Shown: positions 42,818 to 52,399 of the stretch, in pieces
How the letters are laid out: each line of letters opens with the position of its first letter
Position numbering within the stretch: position 1 is the stretch's first letter
Assembly: GCA_019115085.1 (NCBI GenBank)
Contig: DXEF01000048.1
Span: 1-64,000 of the forward strand
Direction: 5' to 3'
From: Candidatus Agathobaculum pullicola
Lineage (GTDB): Bacteria; Bacillota; Clostridia; Oscillospirales; Butyricicoccaceae
Length of the DNA stretch: 64,000 bases
Position numbers and translations under genes: made by a program
Notes under the pieces: generated by a model
Database searches by the model: none
What the model was told of the DNA's origin: nothing
Seen by the model: only the letters and a program-made list of their open reading frames with translations

Positions 42818-45085
42818 ATGCTCAAGAAAACCATTTCCGCCCTGTTTGTGGCGTTTCTCATGATAATAGGTGCTTCGGCAGCCGGGTCGATCTTTCCGGC
42901 ACAGCGTACGGATATCGACGGTGTGACCCGATACGGGTATCTGGATGAAGAAGGGCGTACCGTGCTCTCGTTTTCCTATGCACAGGCCGGGGAATTTGCC
43001 GCATGCGGTTTGGCGGCGGTCGAGGATGACAAGTGGCGGACTGCGGTGATCGACCGCGAGGGTCGCGTAGTTGTGGAGTATACCGACGCGCCGGTATCGG
43101 TTGAGTTTTCGGACGACGCCATCGCCTATCGCTATGCCGACCACAGCGTGTACTATACGCTGGAGGGGGAAAAAATCGGCTCGTATGCGGGAGCGGTAGG
43201 ATTTTTTCAGGACGGTCTGCTGTTGTGCAAAAGCCCGGCATCCAACCTGTATACCTATGTCACGCAGGACGGCAGTACCGCTTTTGTGGGCGAATATAAG
43301 GACGCGGGCGTTTTTTCGGGCGGACGCGCGTTGGTTTGCACAACGGACGGGCAGTATCTTGCCATTGACACCGAGGGGCAGACGCTGTACACGCTGGAAA
43401 GCGGCATCGAGCCGCGCTATATGACCATCTTCGGTGAGGATACCATTGTCCTGTCCAACGGTATGGCCAAGGCGCTGTACTCGCTTTCCAAGAGCGATTA
43501 TTTGACGGTGTTCAAATACAGCGAGATCAGCGAATTTGATGACGGCGTGGCAATGGTCCGCGAGGGCAACCGATGGGGCATGATCAATACATCCGGCAAG
43601 CTGCTGACCGAGCCGACCTATTATTATCTGTCCTATATGGGAGAGGGACTGTATGCCGCCCGCGGTGCGAACGGATCGGCTTCCGCCGTGGACGCCGACG
43701 GCAATGTGGCGTATCGCGTGAACAGCTACGTCGGCGGCTTCAGCCAGCTGCGCTATGGTATGTCTTGGCACGGTCAGGCGGATGGAAGCCTGATTTTCTT
43801 TAAAAAGAACGGCGGCTATCTTACCAGTCTGGAAAACGCTGAAAATCCGACGTTTTTAACCGAAAATGTTGTGCGTGTAACACAGGATGGCACGCTCAAA
43901 TATATCAATCTGTCCACCGGAAACACGCTGCTGGAGCAGCCCAAATCCTTTGATCTGGGCGGCGGCCTGACGGCAGAGACCGTGCATTACGAAAAATTTA
44001 TGGGTTATCGGGCAGATGGAACCGAGCATGGATGGAACGTGGACTTTCCGGAGCTGAACGGCCTTTCCGACACAAAGGTGCAGAAAACAATCAACGATGC
44101 GATTCGCGCGTTTTTCCTCAAGGGCCCTCCGATTACCGCGGAGTACGAAGCGCTTGAGGGCAGCTACGGCGCCTCAGTCGAAGGATCCGTGTTGGTCGTT
44201 TGGGCCAACTGCATCAGCGGTCAAGGCGCGGGTGCATCGGTATGGAATGACAGTCTGGCCTTTGATTTGAACACGGGGGAACAGTATCAAATCAGCGATT
44301 TGTTGGTCAGCGGTTCTCTGGACAGCGTCCGGCAGATGCTGCCAGAGGAGCATGAGATTTATCTGTACAGCTTCCCGCGCATGAGTGCAGAGGGCGTGAC
44401 TTATTACTATAATGAATACGCAAGCGAAACGCGCCGCGCCTACACGGAAAGCTATCTGCTGACCTTTGCGGAGCTGGGCGACGCGGTGGATACCGAGAGC
44501 GCGTGCTATCTGGCGCTCAATACGCCGCTGGTCAAGCCGACAACCACGGTGGCGGGCTTTTTCGATGTAAGCGATAAGCATTGGGCGGCGGAGTATATTC
44601 GCAAGGTTGTCGAAGAGAGCCTGATGCAGGGAGCGGACGGCAAATTCCGTCCGGACGAGCAAATCACGCAGGCGGAGGTCTGCGCCACGATTGCGCGCAG
44701 GCTGTCGCTGCAAACAGGCGGCGAAAGCATGGATGGAATAGACGAAACGGCATGGTATGCCGAAGAGGTCAGCGCGGTCTGGTCCGCAGGCCTGCTGGAT
44801 GGGCTGGAGGCGGATTTTGAGCCAAACAGCATGATGACGCGCGCGGATGCGGCGCAGCTGTTCGCCAATGTGCTGGTGCAGCGGGGCGATACGCTGCCGG
44901 ACGAGCAGACGGTGGAAGAGACGCTTGCCGCGTTTGAGGACGCTGCGTCGATACCGGAGGAGCGCCGTGCCGCCGTTGTGCTGTGCATGCAGAAAGGGCT
45001 TGTAAGCGGGTATACCGACGGCTACTTCCGGCCGGAGCGCGGCTTTACCCGCGCGGAATTTGCCAAGCTCTTGACCATGATTTGA
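42818..45085 (+). CDS. Surface protein with WG repeats, an RsiV/DUF3298-like domain and three SLH domains
   Basis: 755 residues from ATG 42818 after AAGGATGG; the frame upstream has no site. A signal peptide covers about residues 1-23. Residues 25-370 show repeated WG-type units (YGYLDEEGRTVLSFSYAQAGEFAACGLAAVEDDKWRTAVIDREG, and EFDDGVAMVREGNRWGMINTSGKLL). Residues about 390-575 resemble DUF3298/RsiV-like domains (FPELNGLSDTKVQKTINDAIRAFF). The C-terminal 170 residues hold three SLH units (WAAEYIRKVVEESLMQGADGKFRPDEQITQAE and two more). The SLH part should tie it to secondary wall polymer. The WG repeats may bind a ligand. Confidence 0.9.
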   Translation: MLKKTISALFVAFLMIIGASAAGSIFPAQRTDIDGVTRYGYLDEEGRTVLSFSYAQAGEFAACGLAAVEDDKWRTAVIDREGRVVVEYTDAPVSVEFSDDAIAYRYADHSVYYTLEGEKIGSYAGAVGFFQDGLLLCKSPASNLYTYVTQDGSTAFVGEYKDAGVFSGGRALVCTTDGQYLAIDTEGQTLYTLESGIEPRYMTIFGEDTIVLSNGMAKALYSLSKSDYLTVFKYSEISEFDDGVAMVREGNRWGMINTSGKLLTEPTYYYLSYMGEGLYAARGANGSASAVDADGNVAYRVNSYVGGFSQLRYGMSWHGQADGSLIFFKKNGGYLTSLENAENPTFLTENVVRVTQDGTLKYINLSTGNTLLEQPKSFDLGGGLTAETVHYEKFMGYRADGTEHGWNVDFPELNGLSDTKVQKTINDAIRAFFLKGPPITAEYEALEGSYGASVEGSVLVVWANCISGQGAGASVWNDSLAFDLNTGEQYQISDLLVSGSLDSVRQMLPEEHEIYLYSFPRMSAEGVTYYYNEYASETRRAYTESYLLTFAELGDAVDTESACYLALNTPLVKPTTTVAGFFDVSDKHWAAEYIRKVVEESLMQGADGKFRPDEQITQAEVCATIARRLSLQTGGESMDGIDETAWYAEEVSAVWSAGLLDGLEADFEPNSMMTRADAAQLFANVLVQRGDTLPDEQTVEETLAAFEDAASIPEERRAAVVLCMQKGLVSGYTDGYFRPERGFTRAEFAKLLTMI

Positions 45086-45287
45086 GCGGTTTTTTCAGAC
45101 ACGAAACCCTGCCAAACGGGGATTGCGGTCCTTTGATTTGCCGGTATGAGGAGCGCCTGTCAGATGGTGGCGGAAGACATAGATGCGTCGGATGATGACA
45201 AATCTGGCTGTTTCCCGTAAAATAACAGTACACAAATGACGAAAATGATGGTAAAATAGGAATAATGAAACCAAAGAGGTGATAGCT

Positions 45288-47864
45288 GTGAAAAGATTTT
45301 TATCCGCCGTGCTGGCGGTTGCCCTGCTTTTGTGCACGCTGCCGGCGGCGTTTGCTGCTTCCGACATCGAAAACCACTGGGCAAAACCATACCTGCTGGA
45401 GCTGAATAAGCTTGGGGTGATAAACCCCTCCTCGGAAGGCGAATATACGCCCGATCAGGCGATTCGGCGCTGGGAATTCATGCGCTATATCAATCGCGCC
45501 TTCGGCTTTACGGAAAAGGCCACGATCAATTTTTCTGACGTCAGCAGCAGCGCCGTCTATTATGAAACGGTGCAGATTGCGGTCGAGTACGGCTATATCA
45601 ACGGCGTCAGCGACGATAAGATGGACCCGGAAGGCACGCTGACGCGTGAGCAGGCGGCAACCATTCTCGGTCGTCTGCATAAGTATACGCCGGGCACGGA
45701 CCTGTCCAATCTCAACAGCTTTTCGGATAAGGAGAAGCTGAGCAATTACAGCAAGTCCTATGTGGCTGAGGCGGTTGCGCTGGGCTATATCAACGGGTAC
45801 ACTGATGGCACCTTCAAGCCGCAGGGCAATATCACCCGCGGCGAAATTGCCAAGATTCTGTATTATTTCCTCGGCTCTTCGCTCAATACCTCGGGCAATT
45901 CCTATACCGGAGAGGATCTGAACACCGATACCAAGAATGTGACTATCTCCGCGCCCTGCTCGCTGTCCGACGCCACGATTGAAGGCAATCTGTTCATCAC
46001 GGAGGGCGTGCTTTCCGGCAGCGTCACGCTGACCAATGTCACGGTTAAGGGCGATATTATCGTCAGCAGCGGCGATGTTACGCTCGACGGCACCTCCGCG
46101 CTGCATATGACGGTGTCCAACGCGCTCCCCTTGACGCCGCAGGTGACCTGTATGGGCAACAGCAACATTGGTGAGACCGATGTGCAGACCTCCGCGGCGC
46201 TGACCGAATCCAATCTTGCGGCATCGGGCGGCGGGTTTGCCGACCTTGTAGTCACGGGAAGCAATCTGTCGCTGACGCTGGACGCGGCGGTGTGGGATTT
46301 GACCACTTCCGGGAAGACCTCGATTCTGACCACGGGCAGCACGTCAATCGGTGAGCTGACTGCAAATGGCGAAACAAGCGTGACCGGCGGCGGCTCGATT
46401 CAGTCCGCGGTGATCACGGTGTCCGGCTGTGAGCTGATCATGCAGCCCGATACCTATTCGCTGGGCGGCGGCGTGACCGCAGTCATCGCCGGCCAGTCGG
46501 TTTCCTCGTCGACGGGCGTCTCCATCTCCCCGTCCTCCCTGTCAATTGACATCAACAACCAGAATGCGATTGCCCATTCCTATGATTTCACCTTTAATGC
46601 GGACAAGAACGATTTGATTCGCATGTCTGTGGACGGTCGGGCACTGGTGCTGGGCACGGATTATAATGTGCTGACCGATAAAAACGGCATCCGGGTTTAT
46701 AAGACCTATCTGACAACGCTCAGCCCCGGGATACATACCGCCGAGCTGTTGTTCGCGGATAATTCCAAGGCTTCGCTGGGTATTCTGGTCGGCGATTCCG
46801 CGCTCAGTGCGGTCAGCCCGTCCCAGATTACATTTGATAAGTATAAAGAGTCCCCCAATTATTCCAATGTAACTGCAACAGTCGTTCTGCCCGCAGGCAC
46901 GCTGCTGGATTCGATTAAGCTTGGCAGCACGGTGCTGGAGCGCGGCGTGGATTATCTCTATGACTCCTCCACCGGTGTCACCACTTTCCTGCGCGAGGCG
47001 CTGGATAAAAAGAGTCTGGGAACATATACCATCACCTTTGTGCCCAACAAGGGTACGACGTTCTCCTGCACGCTGAAGGTTGTGGATACCGCTCCGGTCA
47101 ACGGCATCTCCCCTGCGGTGCTGGATTTTGATTCCAACGTCAATTCGGCAGGATATCAGGATTTGACCGTAACGCTCAGCACGGCCGATGGCGCAAAGCT
47201 GGAGAAAATCACGGCAAACGGGAAAACACTGGAAGAGAATTGGCAGTATAGGCTGGACGGCAATCAGGTTATCATCAGCAAATCCGCAATAGCGGACTTG
47301 GGTGCGAACAAGCCGGCGTATGTCAATTTGACATTTGTGATGTCCAACGGACAGAATCCGACGCTGCGGGTCAACTATGTGACAACCTTTGCCTTGACAG
47401 CGATGGTAGTGGATGACCTCGGTCTGCCGATTGCGGGTGCGGCCGTTACGTTTGCACCGGAAGACAATGCGTCGGGCAGCGCGGCACAGAGCGCTTCGAC
47501 CAATGAATACGGCAGTGCGACAGTTTATGTCAAGAGCGGCACCTATAAGATTACCGCAACGCACGAGCGCTTTACGCAGTCGGTTTCGACGACTACAACC
47601 GTTTCTAACGCCCGTTCGGTCAGGCTCATAGGTGAAATTCTGGAAACCGTACAGATTGTGGTAACCAATGAGTATGGCGCACCGCTCTCCGGTGCGGTGG
47701 TCACCATCGGTGGGCAGAACATTACCACCGGTGCGGATGGTGTAGCTTCGTTCAGCCTCAAGCGCGGCAGCTATATGGCGCAGGTTGCCTGCTCGGGCTA
47801 TACCACGCAGACGATTGCCCTGTCGGTCAACGGCACGGTACGTGAGCGCGTACAGCTCAAGTAA
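45288..47864 (+). CDS. SLH-domain surface protein with Ig/X2-like and Cna-B-like domains
   Basis: 858 residues from GTG 45288, preceded by AGAGGTGA; a GTG 9 bp earlier is possible. Signal peptide 1-24. Three SLH domains cover about 27-190 (IENHWAKPYLLELNKLGVI, YGYINGVSDDKMDPEGTLTREQ, GYINGYTDGTFKPQGNITRGE). A beta-solenoid-like region (about 200-410) follows. Three X2/Ig-like modules (about 415-690) begin SPSSLSIDINNQN, SPSQITFDKYKESPN and SPAVLDFDSNVNS. Two Cna-B/carboxypeptidase-regulatory-like modules (about 695-858) end it (VVDDLGLPIAGAAVTF, VVTNEYGAPLSGAVVTI). Probably a wall-bound adhesin or scaffold. Confidence 0.9.
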   Translation: MKRFLSAVLAVALLLCTLPAAFAASDIENHWAKPYLLELNKLGVINPSSEGEYTPDQAIRRWEFMRYINRAFGFTEKATINFSDVSSSAVYYETVQIAVEYGYINGVSDDKMDPEGTLTREQAATILGRLHKYTPGTDLSNLNSFSDKEKLSNYSKSYVAEAVALGYINGYTDGTFKPQGNITRGEIAKILYYFLGSSLNTSGNSYTGEDLNTDTKNVTISAPCSLSDATIEGNLFITEGVLSGSVTLTNVTVKGDIIVSSGDVTLDGTSALHMTVSNALPLTPQVTCMGNSNIGETDVQTSAALTESNLAASGGGFADLVVTGSNLSLTLDAAVWDLTTSGKTSILTTGSTSIGELTANGETSVTGGGSIQSAVITVSGCELIMQPDTYSLGGGVTAVIAGQSVSSSTGVSISPSSLSIDINNQNAIAHSYDFTFNADKNDLIRMSVDGRALVLGTDYNVLTDKNGIRVYKTYLTTLSPGIHTAELLFADNSKASLGILVGDSALSAVSPSQITFDKYKESPNYSNVTATVVLPAGTLLDSIKLGSTVLERGVDYLYDSSTGVTTFLREALDKKSLGTYTITFVPNKGTTFSCTLKVVDTAPVNGISPAVLDFDSNVNSAGYQDLTVTLSTADGAKLEKITANGKTLEENWQYRLDGNQVIISKSAIADLGANKPAYVNLTFVMSNGQNPTLRVNYVTTFALTAMVVDDLGLPIAGAAVTFAPEDNASGSAAQSASTNEYGSATVYVKSGTYKITATHERFTQSVSTTTTVSNARSVRLIGEILETVQIVVTNEYGAPLSGAVVTIGGQNITTGADGVASFSLKRGSYMAQVACSGYTTQTIALSVNGTVRERVQLK

Positions 47865-47878
47865 AGTTTTCCGCATAA

Positions 47879-47911
47879 ATAAGCCGTCCGGCATATGCCG
47901 GACGGCTTTTG
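47879..47911. terminator. Bidirectional terminator between SLH gene and CBS gene
   Basis: AAGCCGTCCGGC and GCCGGACGGCTT form a perfect 12-bp stem with a 4-base loop, between convergent genes. Confidence 0.92.
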
Positions 47912-48328
47912 CTATTTCATTGAGGCAGCTTCGCTCTTGTTGCAGGAGTCCCGCAGGAATTGGATGACATCCCGCCGCGTAATAATGCCACAGAACATAC
48001 CGCGCCCATCGGTTATGGGTACAAAATTCTGTGCGGATACCAAATCTATCATGTTTTCCATGCGCGCGTCAATGCCGACCGATTGATGTCGGATGCGTCG
48101 TGGCACCTCTCCGACGGTCATATGGTCAAGCTGCTCGGATGTGTGGCTCAGCACCAGACGCAAAAAATCGCCCTCGGTGATGGTGCCGATGTAGCGCCCT
48201 TTGGGGTCAACAACCGGGATGGCGGTAAAGCCGCTTTGCATGATATTATCGAGTGCCTGCCGCACGGAACAGTCCGCGGATAAGTATGAAACCTCTGCTT
48301 TGGGCTTGAGGAAAAAAGAGATGTTCAT
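47912..48328 (-). CDS. CBS-domain pair protein
   Basis: 138 residues with two CBS motifs and nothing else. CBS1 is YLSADCSVRQALDNIMQSGFTAIPVVDPKGRYIGTITEGDFLRLVL. CBS2 runs from about 78 to 128 and ends CGIITRRDVIQFL. AAGGAGG precedes the ATG. Small CBS-pair proteins bind adenine nucleotides, often including cyclic di-AMP, and can regulate other proteins. No partner is encoded next to it. Confidence 0.93.
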   Translation of the reverse strand: MNISFFLKPKAEVSYLSADCSVRQALDNIMQSGFTAIPVVDPKGRYIGTITEGDFLRLVLSHTSEQLDHMTVGEVPRRIRHQSVGIDARMENMIDLVSAQNFVPITDGRGMFCGIITRRDVIQFLRDSCNKSEAASMK

Positions 48329-48488
48329 CGTATGTCCTCCTTGTGGATTCTGTCTTTATTTTACGATGCCGGTTTGGATTGGTCAACTGGTTCTAGTCAA
48401 TGCTAACAATTTATTAACAATTAAAAATATGCTTCTTGTTTGTTTTGACGGCAAAGAACGGCTTTTGCGAAAAAAGTGAGCAATGGAC

Positions 48489-48517
48489 TTGACGAAAACT
48501 CTTTTAACTGCTAAACT
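48489..48517 (+). promoter_or_regulatory. Promoter of the COG2984-type ABC operon
   Basis: TTGACG (48489-48494), 17-bp spacer, TAAACT (48512-48517). The following leader shows no T-box or terminator. Confidence 0.75.
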
Positions 48518-48578
48518 GTAAAAGCGGGAAGGGGGAACCTTTCCTTACACGCATTTTACGCAGAAAAGGGGTTTTTAC

Positions 48579-49592
48579 ATGAAGAAGAGATTACTCGCCG
48601 CATTGATGGCCGGCGCAATGGCCCTGACCATGACCGCCTGCGGCGGCACGAACAACGATACCGGAAACACGGATACGAACGACACGGCCGAAGGCGGTTC
48701 TGCCGGCAGCTACAAGGTTGGCATCGTGCAGCTGATGCAGCACGAAGCGCTCGACGCCGCGACGCAGGGTTTTCAGGATAAGCTGAAAGAGCTGGTTGAG
48801 GCGGACGGCGGCTCGGTCAAGTTTGACCCGCAGAACGCTTCCGGCGACTCGGCTAACTGCGCGACCATTGTCAACGGCTTTGTTTCTTCCGGTGTGGACC
48901 TGATTATGGCGAACGCCACTGCCGCTTTGCAGGCGGCTCAGGCTGCAACAGCGGATATCCCGGTGCTCGGCACCTCGATTTCGGACTACGGCACCGCGCT
49001 GGGTATGACTGACTGGACCGGTAAGACCGGCACCAACATTTCGGGCACGACCGACCTTGCGCCGCTCGACGGTCAGGCGGAGATGCTGCAGGAGCTGTTC
49101 CCGGATGCGAAGAACGTGGGCCTGCTGTACTGCTCGGCTGAGCCGAACTCCGCTTACCAGATCAACATCATCAAGCCGATTCTGGAAGGCATGGGCTACA
49201 CCTGCACAGAGTACGCTTTCACCGATACCAATGATGTTGCCTCGGTTGCCCAGAACGCTGCGTCTTCCAGCGATGTCATTTATATCCCGACCGACAACAC
49301 CGCCGCTTCCTGCACGGAAGCGATTGCAAACGTCGTTCTGCCGGCCAAGGTTCCGGTTGTTGCAGGTGAGCAGGGTATCTGCTCGGGCTGCGGCGTGGCG
49401 ACTCTGTCGATCGACTACTATGAGCTGGGCCAGATTACCGGCGAAATGGCGTATGACATCCTCGTAAACGGCACCAACCCGGGTGACATGGAAGTGCAGC
49501 CCGCGCCGAACTTCACCAAAATGTACAATGCCGCCAACTGCGAGGCGCTTGGCATCACCGTGCCGGACGACTACACCGCAATTGCAGCATAA
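48579..49592 (+). CDS. ABC transporter substrate-binding lipoprotein, COG2984 type
   Basis: 337 residues. The lipobox TMTAC gives lipidated Cys21, followed by an Asn/Asp/Thr linker. YKVGIVQLMQHEALDAATQGFQDKL and VPVVAGEQGICSGCGVATLSIDYYELGQITGEMA are typical of the COG2984 binding-protein family. The TrpX tryptophan-uptake protein of streptococci belongs to this family, but without a T-box or tryptophan genes here the ligand is unknown. A terminator-like hairpin follows at 49609-49647, before the permease gene. Confidence 0.93.
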   Translation: MKKRLLAALMAGAMALTMTACGGTNNDTGNTDTNDTAEGGSAGSYKVGIVQLMQHEALDAATQGFQDKLKELVEADGGSVKFDPQNASGDSANCATIVNGFVSSGVDLIMANATAALQAAQAATADIPVLGTSISDYGTALGMTDWTGKTGTNISGTTDLAPLDGQAEMLQELFPDAKNVGLLYCSAEPNSAYQINIIKPILEGMGYTCTEYAFTDTNDVASVAQNAASSSDVIYIPTDNTAASCTEAIANVVLPAKVPVVAGEQGICSGCGVATLSIDYYELGQITGEMAYDILVNGTNPGDMEVQPAPNFTKMYNAANCEALGITVPDDYTAIAA

Positions 49593-49608
49593 TAAACAAT
49601 GAACAGAC

Positions 49609-49647
49609 AAAAAAGCGGAAAGGGCTTTCCTTTTCCGCTTTTTTTTG
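49609..49647 (+). terminator. Internal terminator-like hairpin between binding protein and permease
   Basis: AAAAAAGCGGAAA and TTTCCGCTTTTTT pair with a short loop and a T-run. It probably lowers permease expression relative to the binding protein. Confidence 0.85.
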
Positions 49648-49709
49648 CTATACTACTGTATGTGCTTTCGCACTTTATCAGATGATATTATTTTGGGGGG
49701 CATGGAAAA

Positions 49710-50666
49710 GTGGATTTCTTCTCCAACCTGCTGGCCGCGCTGCCCGGCGCGGTGGCACAAGGCCTGATTTGGGGCTTAATGGCAATCGGTGTGTACATTA
49801 CCTTTAAGGTGCTCGACTTGGCTGATTTGACCGTGGACGGTACGATGGCCACGGGCGGCGCGGTGTGCATCGTGCTGATGACCAACGGCGTCAACGTCTG
49901 GGTGGCGTTGCTGTGCGCGTTCCTTGCGGGTATGCTCGCGGGCTTGATTACCGGTGTGCTGCATACCTTCATGGGTATTCCGGCCATCCTCGCCGGTATT
50001 TTGACGCAGCTTGCGCTGTTCTCGATCAACCTGCGCATCATGGGCAAAAAGGCCAACATGGCCATCAACCCGGACAATTTTGACCTGCTGGTATCACTGC
50101 GCAACGTCAAAAAGGTGACGCTCGAAAATCCGATTTTTGTCGCGGTGGTGTTCACCATCGTCGTCATAGTGGTGCTGTACTGGTTTTTCGGTACCTCGCT
50201 CGGCTGCTCGATTCGCGCGACCGGCGCAAACCCGAATATGAGCCGCGCGCAGGGCATCAATGTCAACTTTAACAAGGTACTCGGCCTGATGCTTTCCAAC
50301 GGTATCGTTGCGCTGTCGAGCGCATTGTACTGCCAGTATCAGGGCTTTGCCGACGTTAACGCGGGCCGCGGCGCTATCGTCATCGGTTTGGCGGCGGTCA
50401 TCATCGGCGAAGTGCTGTTCAGCCGGATTTTCCGCAACTTTGCGCTCAAGCTGCTGTCGGTCGCACTGGGCGCGGTGATTTACTACATTGTGATTCAGTT
50501 TGTGCTTACGCTCGGTCTGGACACCAACGATCTCAAATTGATTACCGCGGCAGTTGTGGCCATCTTCCTTGCCATTCCCTACTGGAAGGGCAAGTATTTC
50601 AAGGGCGCGGGCAAGGCAATTGCCAAGGCCGGCGCGCAAGCGAAGGGAGGCGAGGACAATGCTTGA
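49710..50666 (+). CDS. ABC transporter permease, COG4120 type
   Basis: 318 residues from GTG 49710, with GGGGGG about 10 bp upstream. About eight membrane helices are predicted. Family-type segments are LLAALPGAVAQGLIWGLMAIGVYITFKVLDLADLTVDGTMATG, RATGANPNMSRAQGIN and AVIIGEVLF. It resembles branched-chain amino-acid/ribose-type permeases. It overlaps the ATPase gene by 8 bp. With the binding protein it forms an importer of unknown substrate. Confidence 0.93.
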   Translation: MDFFSNLLAALPGAVAQGLIWGLMAIGVYITFKVLDLADLTVDGTMATGGAVCIVLMTNGVNVWVALLCAFLAGMLAGLITGVLHTFMGIPAILAGILTQLALFSINLRIMGKKANMAINPDNFDLLVSLRNVKKVTLENPIFVAVVFTIVVIVVLYWFFGTSLGCSIRATGANPNMSRAQGINVNFNKVLGLMLSNGIVALSSALYCQYQGFADVNAGRGAIVIGLAAVIIGEVLFSRIFRNFALKLLSVALGAVIYYIVIQFVLTLGLDTNDLKLITAAVVAIFLAIPYWKGKYFKGAGKAIAKAGAQAKGGEDNA

Positions 50667-51438
50667 ACTGAAAGGCATTTATAAGACGTTCAACGCGGGC
50701 ACAGTCAACGAAAAGCGCGCGATTGACGGTCTAGACCTGACGCTGGAAAACGGCGATTTTGTCACGGTGATCGGCGGCAACGGCGCGGGCAAGTCCACTA
50801 CGCTGAACCTGATTGCAGGTGTGTATCCGGTGGACGCCGGACTGATTCGACTCAACGGCTTCAACTTGACCGGTCTGCCCGAGCACAAGCGCGCACGCTT
50901 TCTCGGCCGCGTGTTTCAGGACCCCATGATGGGTACGGCGGCGACCATGGGCATTGAGGAAAACTTGGCACTCGCCTATCGCCGCGGCAAGCGGCGCGGG
51001 CTGAGCTATGGCATCACCAACGAGGAGCGCAAGATTTATCGGGAAAAGCTCGCAACACTCGGCCTTGGTCTGGAGGACCGCATGACCAGCAAGGTTGGCC
51101 TGTTGTCCGGCGGTCAGCGGCAGGCGCTGACGCTGCTGATGGCGACGCTCCAGAAGCCCGATCTGCTGCTGCTCGACGAGCATACCGCCGCGCTTGACCC
51201 CAAGACGGCCGACAAGGTGCTGCAGCTGACCGAGGAAATTGTCGCGCGCGACAATCTGACCACGCTCATGGTCACACACAATATGAAAAACGCCATTCAG
51301 TACGGCAACCGCCTGATTATGATGGATGCGGGCCGCGTGGTGGTGGATATCCGCGGCGAGGAGAAGAAAAACCTCACCGTGCGTGAGCTGCTTGAGAAGT
51401 TCAACATCGAAAGCGACCGCATGCTGCTCAGCGAATAA
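50659..51438 (+). CDS. ABC transporter ATP-binding protein, COG1101 type
   Basis: 259 residues from ATG 50659; the longer in-frame extension lies inside the permease gene. Walker A is GGNGAGKST, the signature is LSGGQRQALT, Walker B is LLLDEHTAALD and the switch His is in MVTHNMKNAI. The DEHTAALD Walker B, with His after Glu, is a mark of this subfamily. It powers the importer encoded just upstream, and its stop is followed by a strong terminator. Confidence 0.95.
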   Translation: MLELKGIYKTFNAGTVNEKRAIDGLDLTLENGDFVTVIGGNGAGKSTTLNLIAGVYPVDAGLIRLNGFNLTGLPEHKRARFLGRVFQDPMMGTAATMGIEENLALAYRRGKRRGLSYGITNEERKIYREKLATLGLGLEDRMTSKVGLLSGGQRQALTLLMATLQKPDLLLLDEHTAALDPKTADKVLQLTEEIVARDNLTTLMVTHNMKNAIQYGNRLIMMDAGRVVVDIRGEEKKNLTVRELLEKFNIESDRMLLSE

Positions 51439-51468
51439 TCACGCGCGCAGGTGCACGATGTCGACAGC

Positions 51469-51510
51469 AAAAGACTGCTGAAAAACACGGTTTTTCGGCA
51501 GTCTTTTTTT
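51469..51510 (+). terminator. Terminator of the COG2984-type ABC operon
   Basis: AAAGACTGCTGAAAAA pairs with TTTTTCGGCAGTCTTT, one mismatch, followed by further T. Confidence 0.9.
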
Positions 51511-51547
51511 ACTTGGCAGCAGCGCAGAAAAAATTATAAAAAAACTC

Positions 51548-51600
51548 TTGACATATTGGTTAGCATATGCTAACTTATATACAGGTTAGCCGAGGCTTAC
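51548..51600 (+). promoter_or_regulatory. Promoter and two iron-type operators upstream of the DUF3793 gene
   Basis: TTGACA (51548-51553) with TAACTT 17 bp later (51571-51576). A perfect 16-bp palindrome GTTAGCATATGCTAAC (51559-51574) overlaps the promoter, and GTTAGCCGAGGCTTAC (51585-51600), a one-mismatch copy, follows. The rest of the 349-bp gap (51439-51787) has the terminator above and no recognisable gene. Confidence 0.82.
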
Positions 51601-51787
51601 TGATAGGCAGACCGACCGAAACCGTCCTCGCGGAACGGGACGGCACCGGTATCACATACAAAGCTTCCTCTGCATTTTGCGCATCATCCGAACAGAAACG
51701 ACTGGTAAATGGGTGCGGCCGTATGGCTAACCGCGGCCGCGCTCACCGGTCGGGAAAAAGCAGAGGACACAGGAGGGGCGTTTGCAC

Positions 51788-52351
51788 ATGGATCATCAGC
51801 TCGATTACCTGCTGGCGGCATATTGCTCGCCAACGCTTGCGGGAATCAAGACGGCAAGTCTGGTCTCCTTCGACCGTATGCAGTATCCTAATCTGCCGCA
51901 GCAGCTACATATCTATCAGACGGCATTTGCAGCGCGCGGAATCCGGTTTGAAGTGCTTTGCGCCTGCCGCGGACGTTTTCTGCTGCTGGTGTATCACAGG
52001 GAGCAGCTGGAACAGCGTATGACGGATGCACGGGTGCAGCGGGTGCTGACAAAGTTCGGCTATCCGGTCGATGCGCCACTGGAAACTCTGCTGGATGGCC
52101 TGCGATGCCGTATCGCCGCACAGCCGGGATTTCCGCACGAAATCGGGCTGTTTCTGGGATATCCAATCGAGGATGTCATGGGCTTTATCCGTAACGAGGG
52201 TCGCGGCTGTAAGTTGTGCGGCTATTGGAAGGTCTACGGCGACGCAGAGGCCGCAACCCGTTTGTTTGACCGCTTATCGCGGGTATGCCATGCGGTGAAA
52301 ACGCGTGTTGAGCAGGGAGAAACCCTGCTGGAAGTGTTTGCCGCGGCATAA
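51788..52351 (+). CDS. DUF3793-family protein
   Basis: 187 residues from ATG 51788 with AGGAGG upstream; TTG 51782 is an alternative. It matches the DUF3793 family by DHQLDYLLAAYCSPTLAGIKTASLVSF and by EIGLFLGYPIEDVMGFIRNEGRGCKLCGYWKVYGD, the family's signature, with two Cys near each other. It has no signal peptide. In Clostridia this family is regularly found next to flavodoxin and Feo genes; its function is unknown. Its promoter carries the same palindrome as the feo genes, so a role in iron shortage is inferred. Confidence 0.9.
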   Translation: MDHQLDYLLAAYCSPTLAGIKTASLVSFDRMQYPNLPQQLHIYQTAFAARGIRFEVLCACRGRFLLLVYHREQLEQRMTDARVQRVLTKFGYPVDAPLETLLDGLRCRIAAQPGFPHEIGLFLGYPIEDVMGFIRNEGRGCKLCGYWKVYGDAEAATRLFDRLSRVCHAVKTRVEQGETLLEVFAAA

Positions 52352-52399
52352 AGCGTTTATCTTTTATCATTATTATCTACTTTAGGAGGTTTGAACCAT

